DNA from: JAXHUH01 sp034211175 | GTDB taxonomy: Bacteria; Actinomycetota; Acidimicrobiia; Acidimicrobiales; CAIXPF01 | Direction: 5' to 3' | Assembly: GCA_034211175.1 (NCBI GenBank) | Contig: JAXHUH010000336.1 | Span: 1-11,448 of the forward strand | DNA: 11,448 nucleotides | In this document: positions 1-6,479 of the stretch, one piece after another | Layout: every line of letters starts with the position of its first letter | Position numbering within the stretch: position 1 is the first letter of the stretch | Made by a program: the position numbers and the translations under genes | The notes under the pieces: model-generated | What the model was told of the DNA's origin: nothing | Seen by the model: the letters and a program-made list of their open reading frames with translations, nothing else | Databases searched by the model: none

Positions 1-155
1 ACTCGATCGTGGCGGCGTCGCTCTCCCTCGACGTCGTGGTCGAGGACAGCTTCAACCTCGACGCCGAGAAGAACTTCGAGCAGGAGATCACCGACATCGA
101 GTCCGACGTCGAGCTCGACAAGAGCGACGACAACGACCTCGAGATCCTCGACTGA
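1..155 (+). CDS. 3' end of an unidentified protein with acidic C-terminus
   Basis: Only the last 50 codons are inside the window; the reading frame starts at base 3 and ends at TGA 153-155. The visible tail is dominated by Asp, Glu, Val and Leu and ends in a run of alternating acidic and small polar residues. I see no catalytic motif, Cys pair or membrane segment. It is followed about 60 bases later by a strong hairpin terminator, which supports a real gene end, and codon third positions are strongly G/C as expected for this genome. I cannot name the family; the gene starts upstream of the window. Confidence 0.6.
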   Translation, partial: SIVAASLSLDVVVEDSFNLDAEKNFEQEITDIESDVELDKSDDNDLEILD

Positions 156-215
156 GGACACGCTCGAACGAGCCTCCCCACCGCCGGCCAACCCACAGCC
201 GGCACGCCACACGGC

Positions 216-254
216 AGGGCCCCGGGTCACCACGACCCGGGGCCCTCGCCGTTT
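216..254 (+). terminator. Rho-independent-type terminator after the first gene
   Basis: A perfect 13-bp stem pairs 216-228 with 234-246 around the 5-base loop ACCAC, and is followed by a short T tract (TTTT at 252-255). The stem is almost entirely G/C. It lies about 60 bases beyond the stop codon at 155 and would end plus-strand transcription before the convergent gene whose 3' end is at 617. Confidence 0.8.
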
Positions 255-461
255 TCGCCTGTTCGTGGGGGTTCCCGGCGGTCCCGCCCGTCGTTCGACG
301 GCTCCGGTCCCCGGCTGACGCGGCGAGGAGCTACGGGACCAAGAAGGACCGAACGCGGGGACGACAGGTGACGCAGCCGGGCGACCGCCGACCGGATCTT
401 GCGGGATCACCTCGACCCGCACGCACCCCGCCACGCGCAACATCCGGGCGCCGGTCGCACG

Positions 462-560
462 CCGTCGAAGCGTCGAGCGAAGCGAGACCTGCTTCGACGG
501 AACCAGCAAGCTCGAGCGAAGCGAGAGCCGGCCGCAGACTCGAGCGAAGCGAGAGCCGGC
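462..560. repeat. Three copies of a 15-bp GAGCGAAGCGAG-type repeat in a gene-free region
   Basis: The gene-free stretch 256-616 contains TCGAGCGAAGCGAGA three times, at 473-487, 512-526 and 540-554. Copies two and three match over 22 bp (511-532 and 539-560) with a period of 28. Copy one lies in the loop of a separate perfect 10-bp inverted repeat (462-471 with 491-500). I see no convincing coding potential in 256-461; open frames there are GC-driven. The region sits between two convergent genes, so promoters are not expected. A dispersed intergenic repeat family or transcript-end structure is the likeliest reading. Confidence 0.7.
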
Positions 561-584
561 TGCCGAAGGCGACCCAGCAATTCA

Positions 585-627
585 CACGAGCTCGTCAGAG
601 CTCGTGCGAGGGCCCGTCAGGGCCCTT
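585..627 (-). terminator. Two tandem hairpins at the 3' end of the TIR-OmpA gene
   Basis: Two perfect stems lie side by side: a 9-bp stem 585-593/598-606 and a 7-bp stem 609-615/620-626 extended by one G-T pair. Both have the same 4-base loop, GTCA on the plus strand. The loop of the second contains the stop codon of the minus-strand gene (617-619). There is no T run after the stems on the minus strand, so a T-less terminator or a transcript-stabilising structure is inferred. Confidence 0.55.
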
Positions 628-1732
628 GCGTCAGAACGGTCAGCTCGATCCGGCGGTTGGCGGCACGGCCGTCGGAGGTGGTGTTGTCGGCGATCGGCAG
701 GGACTCGCCGTACCCGACCGAGGTGAGCCGGGCGGCGTCGACCCCCCGGTTGACCAGCTGGGCGACGACGGCGTCGGCCCGGAGCTGGCTGATCGTGAGG
801 TTCGAGGCCTCCTCGCCGTTGTCGTCGGTGTGGCCACCGACCTCGATGGCGAGGCCCGGTTCGGAGGTGAGCAGCGCGACGAGGTCGTCGAGGGTGTCCA
901 TCGACTCGGCCGTGAGGCTGGTGGAACCGATCTCGAACGACAGCGGTCGGGCGGCGAGCAGGGCGTCGATCTGGTCCTGGAGCTGCGTGGCCCGCAGCTC
1001 GGGTGACGGCGGCGCCGTCGCCGCGGTCGTCGTGACCGGCGCGGAGGCGGGGTCCTGGACGGTGCCGGCGACGGTGGTCGTCGCCCGCAGTGCGGTCGTC
1101 GTCCCCGTCGTGTCCGACCCGTCGGTCCCCGCCGAGGTGACGTCGACGAGGAACCCGGTGGTGGTCGTCGTGCCCGCCGCGACGCCGTCGTCGTCGGCGG
1201 CGAACGCGCTCGATGCGACCAGGGCGAGGGCGATCACGAGCGGGCCGCCGACGGCGGGAACCAGCCAGCGCCACCGTCCGGAGCCGCCACCGTCGTCGTC
1301 GGCGAAGGCGTCGGGTACGTCCGCGACGGGTTCGGGCGGGCGCTGGGACTCGGCGACCGCGAGCCGGGCGAGGATGTCGTCGACGTGGACCTCGCCGTCG
1401 CGCCCGTCGATGACGGAGGCGCCGTCGACGGTGACGGAGGCGTCGTCGGTGCGCAGCGCGAGCACGGGCCGGCCGGCCTCGCGGGCGAGCTCGACGTCGC
1501 GGCGCACCCCGGGGGCGCTCTCGAGTGCGGGGCCGGCCACGACGACCACGGCGCGGCTGCGACGGGTCCGCTGGCACTCGGCGACGGTGCGGGACCAGCG
1601 GGCGGCGGCGACCGGGTCGTCGGGGCGACGAGCGTCGACACCCCGGTCACGCAACGCGGTGACGACCCGCTCGCCGACACCCTCGTCGCTGGGGTGGTGA
1701 ACCACCAACACCCCGCTGCTCTGTCCGTCCAC
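617..1732 (-). CDS. TIR-like / single-pass membrane / OmpA-like peptidoglycan-binding protein
   Basis: The 371-residue protein has four parts. Residues 6-122 look like a TIR-type alpha/beta fold: a hydrophobic first strand (VLVVHH), a second strand (AVVVVAG) at 61-67, and a VELAREAGRPVLAL segment with Glu81 where TIR NADases often carry their catalytic Glu. Residues 155-178 form one membrane segment. Residues 183-243 are a Thr/Ala/Asp-rich stalk. Residues 262-366 are an OmpA C-terminal domain with GHTDDNG, an Arg 15 residues downstream (Asp303 and Arg318, the spacing known for the diaminopimelate-binding pair) and the closing NRRIEL motif. The GTG start at 1730-1732 follows GAGG with a 4-base gap. 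The layout implies a cytosolic TIR-like head anchored to the cell wall. The OmpA and membrane calls are firm; the TIR call is moderate. Confidence 0.85.
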   Translation of the reverse strand: MDGQSSGVLVVHHPSDEGVGERVVTALRDRGVDARRPDDPVAAARWSRTVAECQRTRRSRAVVVVAGPALESAPGVRRDVELAREAGRPVLALRTDDASVTVDGASVIDGRDGEVHVDDILARLAVAESQRPPEPVADVPDAFADDDGGGSGRWRWLVPAVGGPLVIALALVASSAFAADDDGVAAGTTTTTGFLVDVTSAGTDGSDTTGTTTALRATTTVAGTVQDPASAPVTTTAATAPPSPELRATQLQDQIDALLAARPLSFEIGSTSLTAESMDTLDDLVALLTSEPGLAIEVGGHTDDNGEEASNLTISQLRADAVVAQLVNRGVDAARLTSVGYGESLPIADNTTSDGRAANRRIELTVLTQGP

Positions 1733-1850
1733 TCGGCCTCGCTGGGATCGCCCCGGTCTCGCCCGACACCCGCTCGGTCAGCTGAACGCCGTCAGTCGTG
1801 ACCGTGGATGTGGACGGCCCCAGCCTGCCACCAGCCGGCGCCCGAGCCAA

Positions 1851-1881
1851 GGAACGTCCCCCGGATCGATGGTCGTACCCT
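1851..1881 (+). promoter_or_regulatory. Candidate promoter for the HTH gene
   Basis: TACCCT at 1876-1881 fits the TANNNT -10 pattern. GGAAC at 1851-1855 lies 16 bases before GTCGTA, which also resembles an extracytoplasmic-function sigma promoter (GGAAC plus a GTC/CGT element). The predicted transcript would start near 1887-1889, next to an in-frame GTG at 1888, so leaderless translation is possible. The motif match is visible; promoter activity and sigma class are inference. Confidence 0.35.
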
Positions 1882-1886
1882 CGATG

Positions 1887-1916
1887 GGTGGTCGGCGCGG
1901 CCCGATCGGTGGTCGG
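1887..1916 (+). repeat. Direct repeat spaced 21 bp in the HTH gene leader
   Basis: GGTGGTCGG occurs at 1887-1895 and 1908-1916, a spacing of 21 bp or two helical turns. It lies immediately downstream of the candidate -10 box, where a repressor could act, so autoregulation by the HTH protein is conceivable. The surrounding DNA is rich in GGTGG, so chance is not excluded. Confidence 0.35.
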
Positions 1917-1965
1917 TGGCGTCCGGTGGTCTCGGAGTCGGTGGGGCCGTGGTAACCAGTGCCGG

Positions 1966-2340
1966 GTGAAGAGCCCGGATTCGTTGTCGGCGGCCGAGCT
2001 GTGCGAGCTCGCCGATCTCCGCCCCCGCCTCCTCGATACGTGGCGTCGTCGCGGTGTCGTGAGCCCCGACGACCGGGGCCGGTGGGGTCGTGCGGAGGCG
2101 ACGGCGGTCCTGGCGCTGTCCGATGCCCTCTGGGTCCTGGCCCGCGCCGGGGACGCGCAGGTGTACACGCGCGACGAGCTGGTCGGGCGCGTCGCGGAGA
2201 AGATCGCCCGCGGCGTGCGGATGCGCCTCGCCGAGGTCGACATCGAGCTCGAGGGCCGGGGCTCGGCCTCGATCACGATCACCGCCCGTCTCGACGTCGC
2301 CTCGTCGAAGATCGAACGGGTCCTCGCCACCCGCTCCTGA
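1966..2340 (+). CDS. Small MerR-like helix-turn-helix DNA-binding protein
   Basis: With the GTG at 1966 the protein is 124 residues. Residues 5-50 have the pattern of a MerR-type winged HTH: a Leu/Ala-rich first helix (SAAELCELADL), then RPRLLDTWRRRGVVSP as recognition helix and wing, then GRWGRAEATAVLALSDALWVL, as in the 'order of regulators' arrangement where the wing leads into the next helix. The rest is helical (TRDELVGRVAEKIARGVRMRLAEVDIELEG), and no Cys-based metal site or ligand domain is seen. The frame stays open upstream to 1798, but that stretch has low-complexity Arg/Gly/Trp sequence; GTG 1888 is an alternative leaderless start. It is divergent from the TIR-OmpA gene and upstream of the carboxylase run, so it may regulate either. 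Function beyond DNA binding is unknown. Confidence 0.65.
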   Translation: MKSPDSLSAAELCELADLRPRLLDTWRRRGVVSPDDRGRWGRAEATAVLALSDALWVLARAGDAQVYTRDELVGRVAEKIARGVRMRLAEVDIELEGRGSASITITARLDVASSKIERVLATRS

Positions 2341-2360
2341 CCGGACGCCGCCACCCCGTT

Positions 2361-2404
2361 CCGGCCTACGAGAACGACGTGCACCGCGCGGATCGGTAGG
2401 CCGG
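2361..2404. promoter_or_regulatory. Inverted repeat between HTH gene and carboxylase operon
   Basis: The 9-bp arms CCGGCCTAC (2361-2369) and GTAGGCCGG (2396-2404) are perfect complements separated by 26 bases. The repeat begins 20 bases after the HTH stop codon and ends 46 bases before the candidate -10 box of the next gene. It may be a terminator with a long loop or an operator at the carboxylase promoter; there is no T run, which slightly favours an operator. Confidence 0.4.
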
Positions 2405-2449
2405 TTCGGCGCAGGTGGGGCGTCTGGCGCCCGACCCCCAGGTGGCCGG

Positions 2450-2474
2450 TAGGGTCCTGGCCGCCCGCAGGAGG
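2450..2474 (+). promoter_or_regulatory. Candidate -10 box and ribosome binding site of the carboxylase operon
   Basis: TAGGGT at 2450-2455 matches the actinobacterial TANNNT -10 pattern and AGGAGG at 2469-2474 is a full Shine-Dalgarno core. No good -35 is seen at the usual distance. AGGAGG lies 11 bases before GTG 2486; a second G-rich core (2481-2486) lies 5 bases before GTG 2492, so either start is workable. Confidence 0.4.
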
Positions 2475-2485
2475 CGAACGGGGAG

Positions 2486-4087
2486 GTGGGGGTGGACGTC
2501 CTCGGCACACGACTGGACACGCGCAGCGACGAGTACCGGCGCAACCGTGCCGCGATGGCCGCGCGCTGGGACGAGGTGCGGGCCGAGCTCGACGCGGTGC
2601 CCACCGCCGGCGGTGAGAAGTACATCGAGCGCCACCACCAGCGGGGCAAGATGCTCGTGCGCGAGCGGGTCGAGGCACTGATCGACCCGGACTCGCCGTT
2701 CCTCGAGCTGTCACCGCTCGCCGCGTGGGGCACCGACGACCCGGTCGGCGCCGGGGTGTGCCAGGGCATCGGGCTGATCGCCGGGGTCGAGTGCCTGATC
2801 GCCGGGACCGACATGACCGTCCGCGGCGGCGCGTCGAACCCCCACACCGTCAAGAAGATGGCGCGGGGCCGTGAGATCGCCATGGTCAACCGGCTGCCGT
2901 ACGTGAACCTGACCGAGTCGGCCGGTGCCGACCTGCCCCGCCAGGCCGAGATCTTCGTGCCGGGGGGCGCCGGGTTCAAGGAGCAGACCCAGATGTCGGC
3001 GGCGGGCCGGCCCAACATCTCGGTCGTGTTCGGCCCGTCGACCGCGGGCGGCGCGTACGTGCCCGGCATGAGCGACTACACGATCTTCGTGAAGGAGCGG
3101 GCCACCGTCTACCTGGGCGGGCCGCCGCTGGTGAAGATGGCGATCGACGAGGACGTCGACGAGGAGACGCTGGGCGGCGCGGAGATGCACGCCCGGACCT
3201 CGGGCCTGGCCGACTACCTGGCGATCGACGAGCTCGACGCCCTGCGCCACTGCCGCAACGTGATCGCCCACCTGAACTGGCGCAAGCTCGGCCCCGAACC
3301 CCGGGGCGTCGCCGACCCGCCGCTCCACGACCCCGACGAGCTGCTCGGCGTGGCCAGCGACGACGTGCGCCTGCCGTTCGACGCGCGCGAGGTGATCGCC
3401 TGGGTCGTCGACGGCTCCCGCTTCGAGGAGTTCAAGCCGCTCTACGGCACCCAGCTGGTGTGCGGCTGGGCCGAGATCTGCGGCTACCCCGTCGGCATCC
3501 TGGCCAACAACGGGATCCTGTTCTCCGAGGAGGCCCAGAAGGGCGCCCAGTTCATCCAGCTGTGCAACCGCCAGGACCAGCCGCTCGTGTTCCTCCAGAA
3601 CATCACCGGCTTCATGGTCGGCTCGGAGGCGGAGCAGGGCGGCATCATCAAGCACGGCGCCCAGCTGATCAACGCGGTGTCGAACTCGACGGTCCCCCAC
3701 TTCACGGTGATGATCGGCGCCAGCTACGGCGCCGGGAACTACGGGATGTCGGGCCAGGCCTACGACACCCGCTTCGTGTTCACGTGGCCCAACCACCGGA
3801 TCGCGGTGATGGGCCCCCGCCAGCTCGCCGGGGTGATGGACATCGTGCGCCGCCGCTCGGCGCAGAGCCGGGGCCTGACGGTCGACGAGGACGAGCTCGC
3901 GGCCCAGCGCCAGGCGATCGAGGACCAGATCGAGCGGGAGTCGACCGCCCTGTTCGCCACCGGCCAGCAGTGGGACGACGGCATCATCGACCCCCGCGAC
4001 ACCCGCACCGTGCTGGGGATCAGCCTGTCGGTGGCCCACAACGCCGAGATCCGGGGCGCCGAGCGCTTCGGCACGTTCAGGATGTAG
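2486..4087 (+). CDS. Acyl-CoA carboxylase beta (carboxyltransferase) subunit, methylcrotonyl/geranyl-CoA type
   Basis: This 533-residue protein is full length for a biotin-dependent carboxyltransferase, which moves CO2 from carboxybiotin to an acyl-CoA. The N-terminal crotonase-like half has the basic RGKMLVRERVEALID segment (53-67), the conserved NLTESAGADLPRQ (141-153) and the glycine-rich loop GPSTAGGAYVPG (183-194). The C-terminal half has QNITGFMVG (371-379) and the second loop GASYGAGNYGM (411-421). QNITGFMVG and STAGGAYVPG place it with MCC/GCC beta subunits rather than acetyl- or propionyl-CoA carboxylases. The SDY after the first loop recalls AtuC more than MCC beta, but that is from memory. 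It starts at GTG 2486, or GTG 2492 (two residues shorter). The alpha subunit follows after 40 bases, so the pair should form one holoenzyme. Confidence 0.93.
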   Translation: MGVDVLGTRLDTRSDEYRRNRAAMAARWDEVRAELDAVPTAGGEKYIERHHQRGKMLVRERVEALIDPDSPFLELSPLAAWGTDDPVGAGVCQGIGLIAGVECLIAGTDMTVRGGASNPHTVKKMARGREIAMVNRLPYVNLTESAGADLPRQAEIFVPGGAGFKEQTQMSAAGRPNISVVFGPSTAGGAYVPGMSDYTIFVKERATVYLGGPPLVKMAIDEDVDEETLGGAEMHARTSGLADYLAIDELDALRHCRNVIAHLNWRKLGPEPRGVADPPLHDPDELLGVASDDVRLPFDAREVIAWVVDGSRFEEFKPLYGTQLVCGWAEICGYPVGILANNGILFSEEAQKGAQFIQLCNRQDQPLVFLQNITGFMVGSEAEQGGIIKHGAQLINAVSNSTVPHFTVMIGASYGAGNYGMSGQAYDTRFVFTWPNHRIAVMGPRQLAGVMDIVRRRSAQSRGLTVDEDELAAQRQAIEDQIERESTALFATGQQWDDGIIDPRDTRTVLGISLSVAHNAEIRGAERFGTFRM

Positions 4088-4127
4088 CGGCCGTGTCGAG
4101 GCCGTCGAGGGACCCGTCGGGGGAACG

Positions 4128-6158
4128 ATGATCACGACGTTGCTCGTCGCCAACCGGGGCGAGATCGCCCGCCGGGTGTTCCGCACGGCGCGGGCGATGG
4201 GGATCCGCACCGCCGCGGTGTACTCCGAGCCCGACCGCACCTCCCCCCACGTGCGCGAGGCCGACGTGGCCGTGGCGCTCACCGGGGCAACAGCGGCGGA
4301 GACGTACCTGAACGTCGACGCGCTGCTCGACGCCGCCCGCCGCGCCGGCGCCGATGCGGTGCACCCGGGCTACGGGTTCCTGTCGGAGAACGAGGCGTTC
4401 GCCCGGGCGGTGATCGACGCCGGGCTGACGTGGGTCGGTCCCCGGCCCGAGCACATCGCGACGATGGGCTCGAAGCTCGAGGCCAAGCGGCTCGCGTCGG
4501 ACGCGGGCGTGCCGACGCTGGGGTCGGTGACGGTCGGCGAGGGCACCGACGCGGCCGCGGTCGTCGACGAGCTCGGCCTGCCGCTGCTGGTCAAGGCGTC
4601 GGCCGGTGGTGGCGGGCGGGGCATGCGGGTGGTCGAGCGTGCCGAGGACCTGGCCGACGCCATTGCGTCGGCGGGCCGGGAGGCGGCCGCGGCGTTCGGC
4701 GACGGGACCCTGTTCTGCGAGCGCTACGTGCGCGGCGGCCGACACGTCGAGATCCAGGTGTTCGGCGACACGCACGGCGACGTCGTCCACCTCGGCGAGC
4801 GGGAGTGCTCGATCCAGCGCCGCAACCAGAAGGTGATCGAGGAGGCGCCGTCGCCCGGCATCGACGACGCGCTGCGGATGCGGATGGAGGCCGCCGCGGT
4901 GTCGCTGGCCGCGTCGATCGGCTACGTCGGCGCCGGCACGGTCGAGCTGCTCGTCGACGGCGACGAGTTCTTCTTCCTCGAGATGAACACCCGCCTGCAG
5001 GTCGAGCACCCGGTGACCGAGGAGGTGTGGGGCGTCGACCTGGTGCGTTGGCAGCTCGTCGTCGCCGACGGCGGCCCGCTTCCCGCCACCCAGGACGCGC
5101 TCGCGCCCCGGGGCCACGCCGTCGAGGCCCGCCTCTACGCGGAGGACCCGGCGGCCGGCTGGTTGCCCTCGCCCGGCACGCTGCACCTCTACCGCGAGGG
5201 TGACGCCGCCGCCGGGACCCGCTTCGAGCACGGTGTGGCCGAGGGCGACGAGATCAGCCCCCACTACGACCCGATGGTGGCCAAGGTCGTGCGCTGGGCG
5301 CCGACCCGGCCCGAGGCACTCGCCGGGTTGGCCCGCACGTTGGCCGGCATGGGCGTCGCCGGCGTCGCCACCAACCGGGACACGCTGGTCGCCACGCTGC
5401 GCCACCCCGAGGTCGCGGCCGGGAACACGACGACCCGGTTCTTCGACGACCACCCCGAGGTCGTCACCGCCGGGGCGGGGGCCGACGCGGAGGCGCTCGC
5501 CGCGGTCGCCGCGACCCTGGACCGGGAGCGGGCGAACCGGGCCGGCGACCGCCACTGGGGGTTCGCGCCGAGCGGTTGGCGCACGGTCCCGACCGGCCGC
5601 CGCAGCGTGACCTGGGACCTGCCCGGCGAGCGGGCGCTCACGGTCGAGTACCTGATGGGGGCGGCGGGGTGGTTCGAGGCGACGGTGCTCGACGGCACCT
5701 CCGGGCCCGACGACGCCGACGCCGGCCCGCGGGACCTGTCCGGGCGGGTCCTGGCCCACACCGACGAGCCCGACGGCGGGCGACGGCTCACCGTCGAGGT
5801 CGACGAGGTGAGCCGGTCGGTCACCGTCCATGCCGAGGGCGACGGGCCCGGTCGCCGACGCTGGTGCCACGGCGCCGACGGCCAGGTCGAGCTGGTCGAG
5901 CGCTCCCGGTTCCCGATCCACGCGGCCGACATGGTCGGCGGCGGGCCGACCGCGCCGGTGCCGGGGACGATCACCTCGGTGGCCGTCGCCCCGGGGGACG
6001 AGGTCGCCGACGGCCAGGTGCTCGTGGTGATGGAGGCGATGAAGATGGAGCACCGCATCGTCGCCCCGGAGGCGGCCCGGGTGACCGAGGTGCTCGTCGC
6101 CGAGGGCGAGCAGGTCTCGGCCAACGCCGTGCTCGTCCACCTCGAGCCCCTCACCTGA
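4128..6158 (+). CDS. Acyl-CoA carboxylase alpha subunit: biotin carboxylase plus biotin carrier domain
   Basis: The 676-residue protein carboxylates its own biotin using ATP and bicarbonate. Visible parts: N-terminal biotin carboxylase domain (ANRGEIARRVF at 8-18, HPGYGFLSEN at 79-88), ATP-grasp domain with the Gly-rich loop KASAGGGGRGM (156-166), the active-site block EMNTRLQVEHPVTE (285-298), and the C-terminal biotin carboxylase part ending near 440. A less conserved middle (about 450-600) fits the BT domain that docks the beta subunit in MCC-type enzymes. The biotinyl domain carries VMEAMKMEH with the biotinylated Lys at 639. ATG 4128 sits 3 bases after GGGGGA (4119-4124) plus AACG. Size and domains match MCC alpha/AtuF. 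No key residue is missing. Confidence 0.94.
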   Translation: MITTLLVANRGEIARRVFRTARAMGIRTAAVYSEPDRTSPHVREADVAVALTGATAAETYLNVDALLDAARRAGADAVHPGYGFLSENEAFARAVIDAGLTWVGPRPEHIATMGSKLEAKRLASDAGVPTLGSVTVGEGTDAAAVVDELGLPLLVKASAGGGGRGMRVVERAEDLADAIASAGREAAAAFGDGTLFCERYVRGGRHVEIQVFGDTHGDVVHLGERECSIQRRNQKVIEEAPSPGIDDALRMRMEAAAVSLAASIGYVGAGTVELLVDGDEFFFLEMNTRLQVEHPVTEEVWGVDLVRWQLVVADGGPLPATQDALAPRGHAVEARLYAEDPAAGWLPSPGTLHLYREGDAAAGTRFEHGVAEGDEISPHYDPMVAKVVRWAPTRPEALAGLARTLAGMGVAGVATNRDTLVATLRHPEVAAGNTTTRFFDDHPEVVTAGAGADAEALAAVAATLDRERANRAGDRHWGFAPSGWRTVPTGRRSVTWDLPGERALTVEYLMGAAGWFEATVLDGTSGPDDADAGPRDLSGRVLAHTDEPDGGRRLTVEVDEVSRSVTVHAEGDGPGRRRWCHGADGQVELVERSRFPIHAADMVGGGPTAPVPGTITSVAVAPGDEVADGQVLVVMEAMKMEHRIVAPEAARVTEVLVAEGEQVSANAVLVHLEPLT

Positions 6159-6210
6159 CCCCGTCCCGACGGGCCCACCGACCGCCGCACCTGCCCGCCC
6201 CGACCACACC

Positions 6211-6347
6211 ACCCCGAACTGGCCCCACCCGAGTGCCACCGGTGGCACCTCACGGGGACCAGAACCGCTACGAGCCCGCAGCCGCACGACCGACCCCGAA
6301 CTGGTCCCACCTGAGTGCCACCGGTGGCACTTCGCGGGGGCCAGAAC
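6211..6347. repeat. Pair of 55-bp repeats with a 16-bp perfect palindrome
   Basis: Copies at 6211-6265 and 6293-6347 match at 50 of 55 positions and start 82 bp apart. Each has the perfect palindrome GTGCCACCGGTGGCAC at its centre (6233-6248 and 6315-6330), flanked by CGAACTGG on the left and CCAGAAC on the right. All five differences are transitions, so the copies are diverged but the palindrome is fully conserved. The gap between alpha-subunit and AtuA genes (6159-6479) holds these repeats, the tandem tail at 6348-6402 and a candidate promoter; no gene is seen. Confidence 0.85.
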
Positions 6348-6402
6348 GGGATGGGGGTGGTTCGCAGGGGGCCAGAACAGGATTGGGGTGGGTTCGCAGG
6401 GA
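6331..6402. repeat. Degenerate tandem tail of the 55-bp repeat
   Basis: The right half of the second 55-bp copy (TTCGCGGGGGCCAGAAC, 6331-6347) is repeated as TTCGCAGGGGGCCAGAAC at 6361-6378 and again partly from 6393 (TTCGCAGGG). The intervening blocks GGGATGGGGGTGG and GGATTGGGGTGG also correspond. The period is 30 to 32 bp, which suggests local slippage or partial duplication of the repeat end. Confidence 0.6.
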
Positions 6403-6435
6403 GTGCCGGGCGGGCCTCGGGCGGGTGGCGGGACC

Positions 6436-6441
6436 TACGAT
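6436..6441 (+). promoter_or_regulatory. Candidate -10 box of the atuA-like gene
   Basis: TACGAT fits TANNNT and lies 38 bases before the ATG, giving a leader of about 32 bases that contains a short TGCC/GGCA hairpin and a strong ribosome binding site. No clear -35 is seen. If real, atuA can be transcribed separately from the carboxylase pair. Confidence 0.35.
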
Positions 6442-6479
6442 CGACCACTGCCATCCCGGCAGGACAGCGAGGGGGAACC

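Noticed and set aside
462..560. CRISPR-like array
   Set aside because: Repeats are 15 to 22 bp with unequal short gaps and no cas genes nearby.
368..1700. Long plus-strand frames over the gap and the TIR-OmpA gene
   Set aside because: Mostly antisense to a gene with a recognisable OmpA domain; the non-overlapping part is repeat DNA.
1798..1965. Longer start for the HTH gene
   Set aside because: The added residues are low complexity and include the candidate promoter; the HTH similarity begins after GTG 1966.
2711..4282. A 523-codon minus-strand open frame opposite the beta subunit
   Set aside because: Opposite strand of a well-matched carboxyltransferase; low-complexity translation typical of high-GC shadow frames.
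4077..6287. A 736-codon open frame on the minus strand opposite the alpha subunit
   Set aside because: It is the antisense shadow of a clearly recognisable biotin carboxylase; composition is Arg/Gly/His/Val-rich with no family motif.
6315..6479. Longer start for the atuA-like gene
   Set aside because: It would translate the palindromic repeats and a candidate promoter, while ATG 6480 has a strong ribosome binding site and matches the family start.
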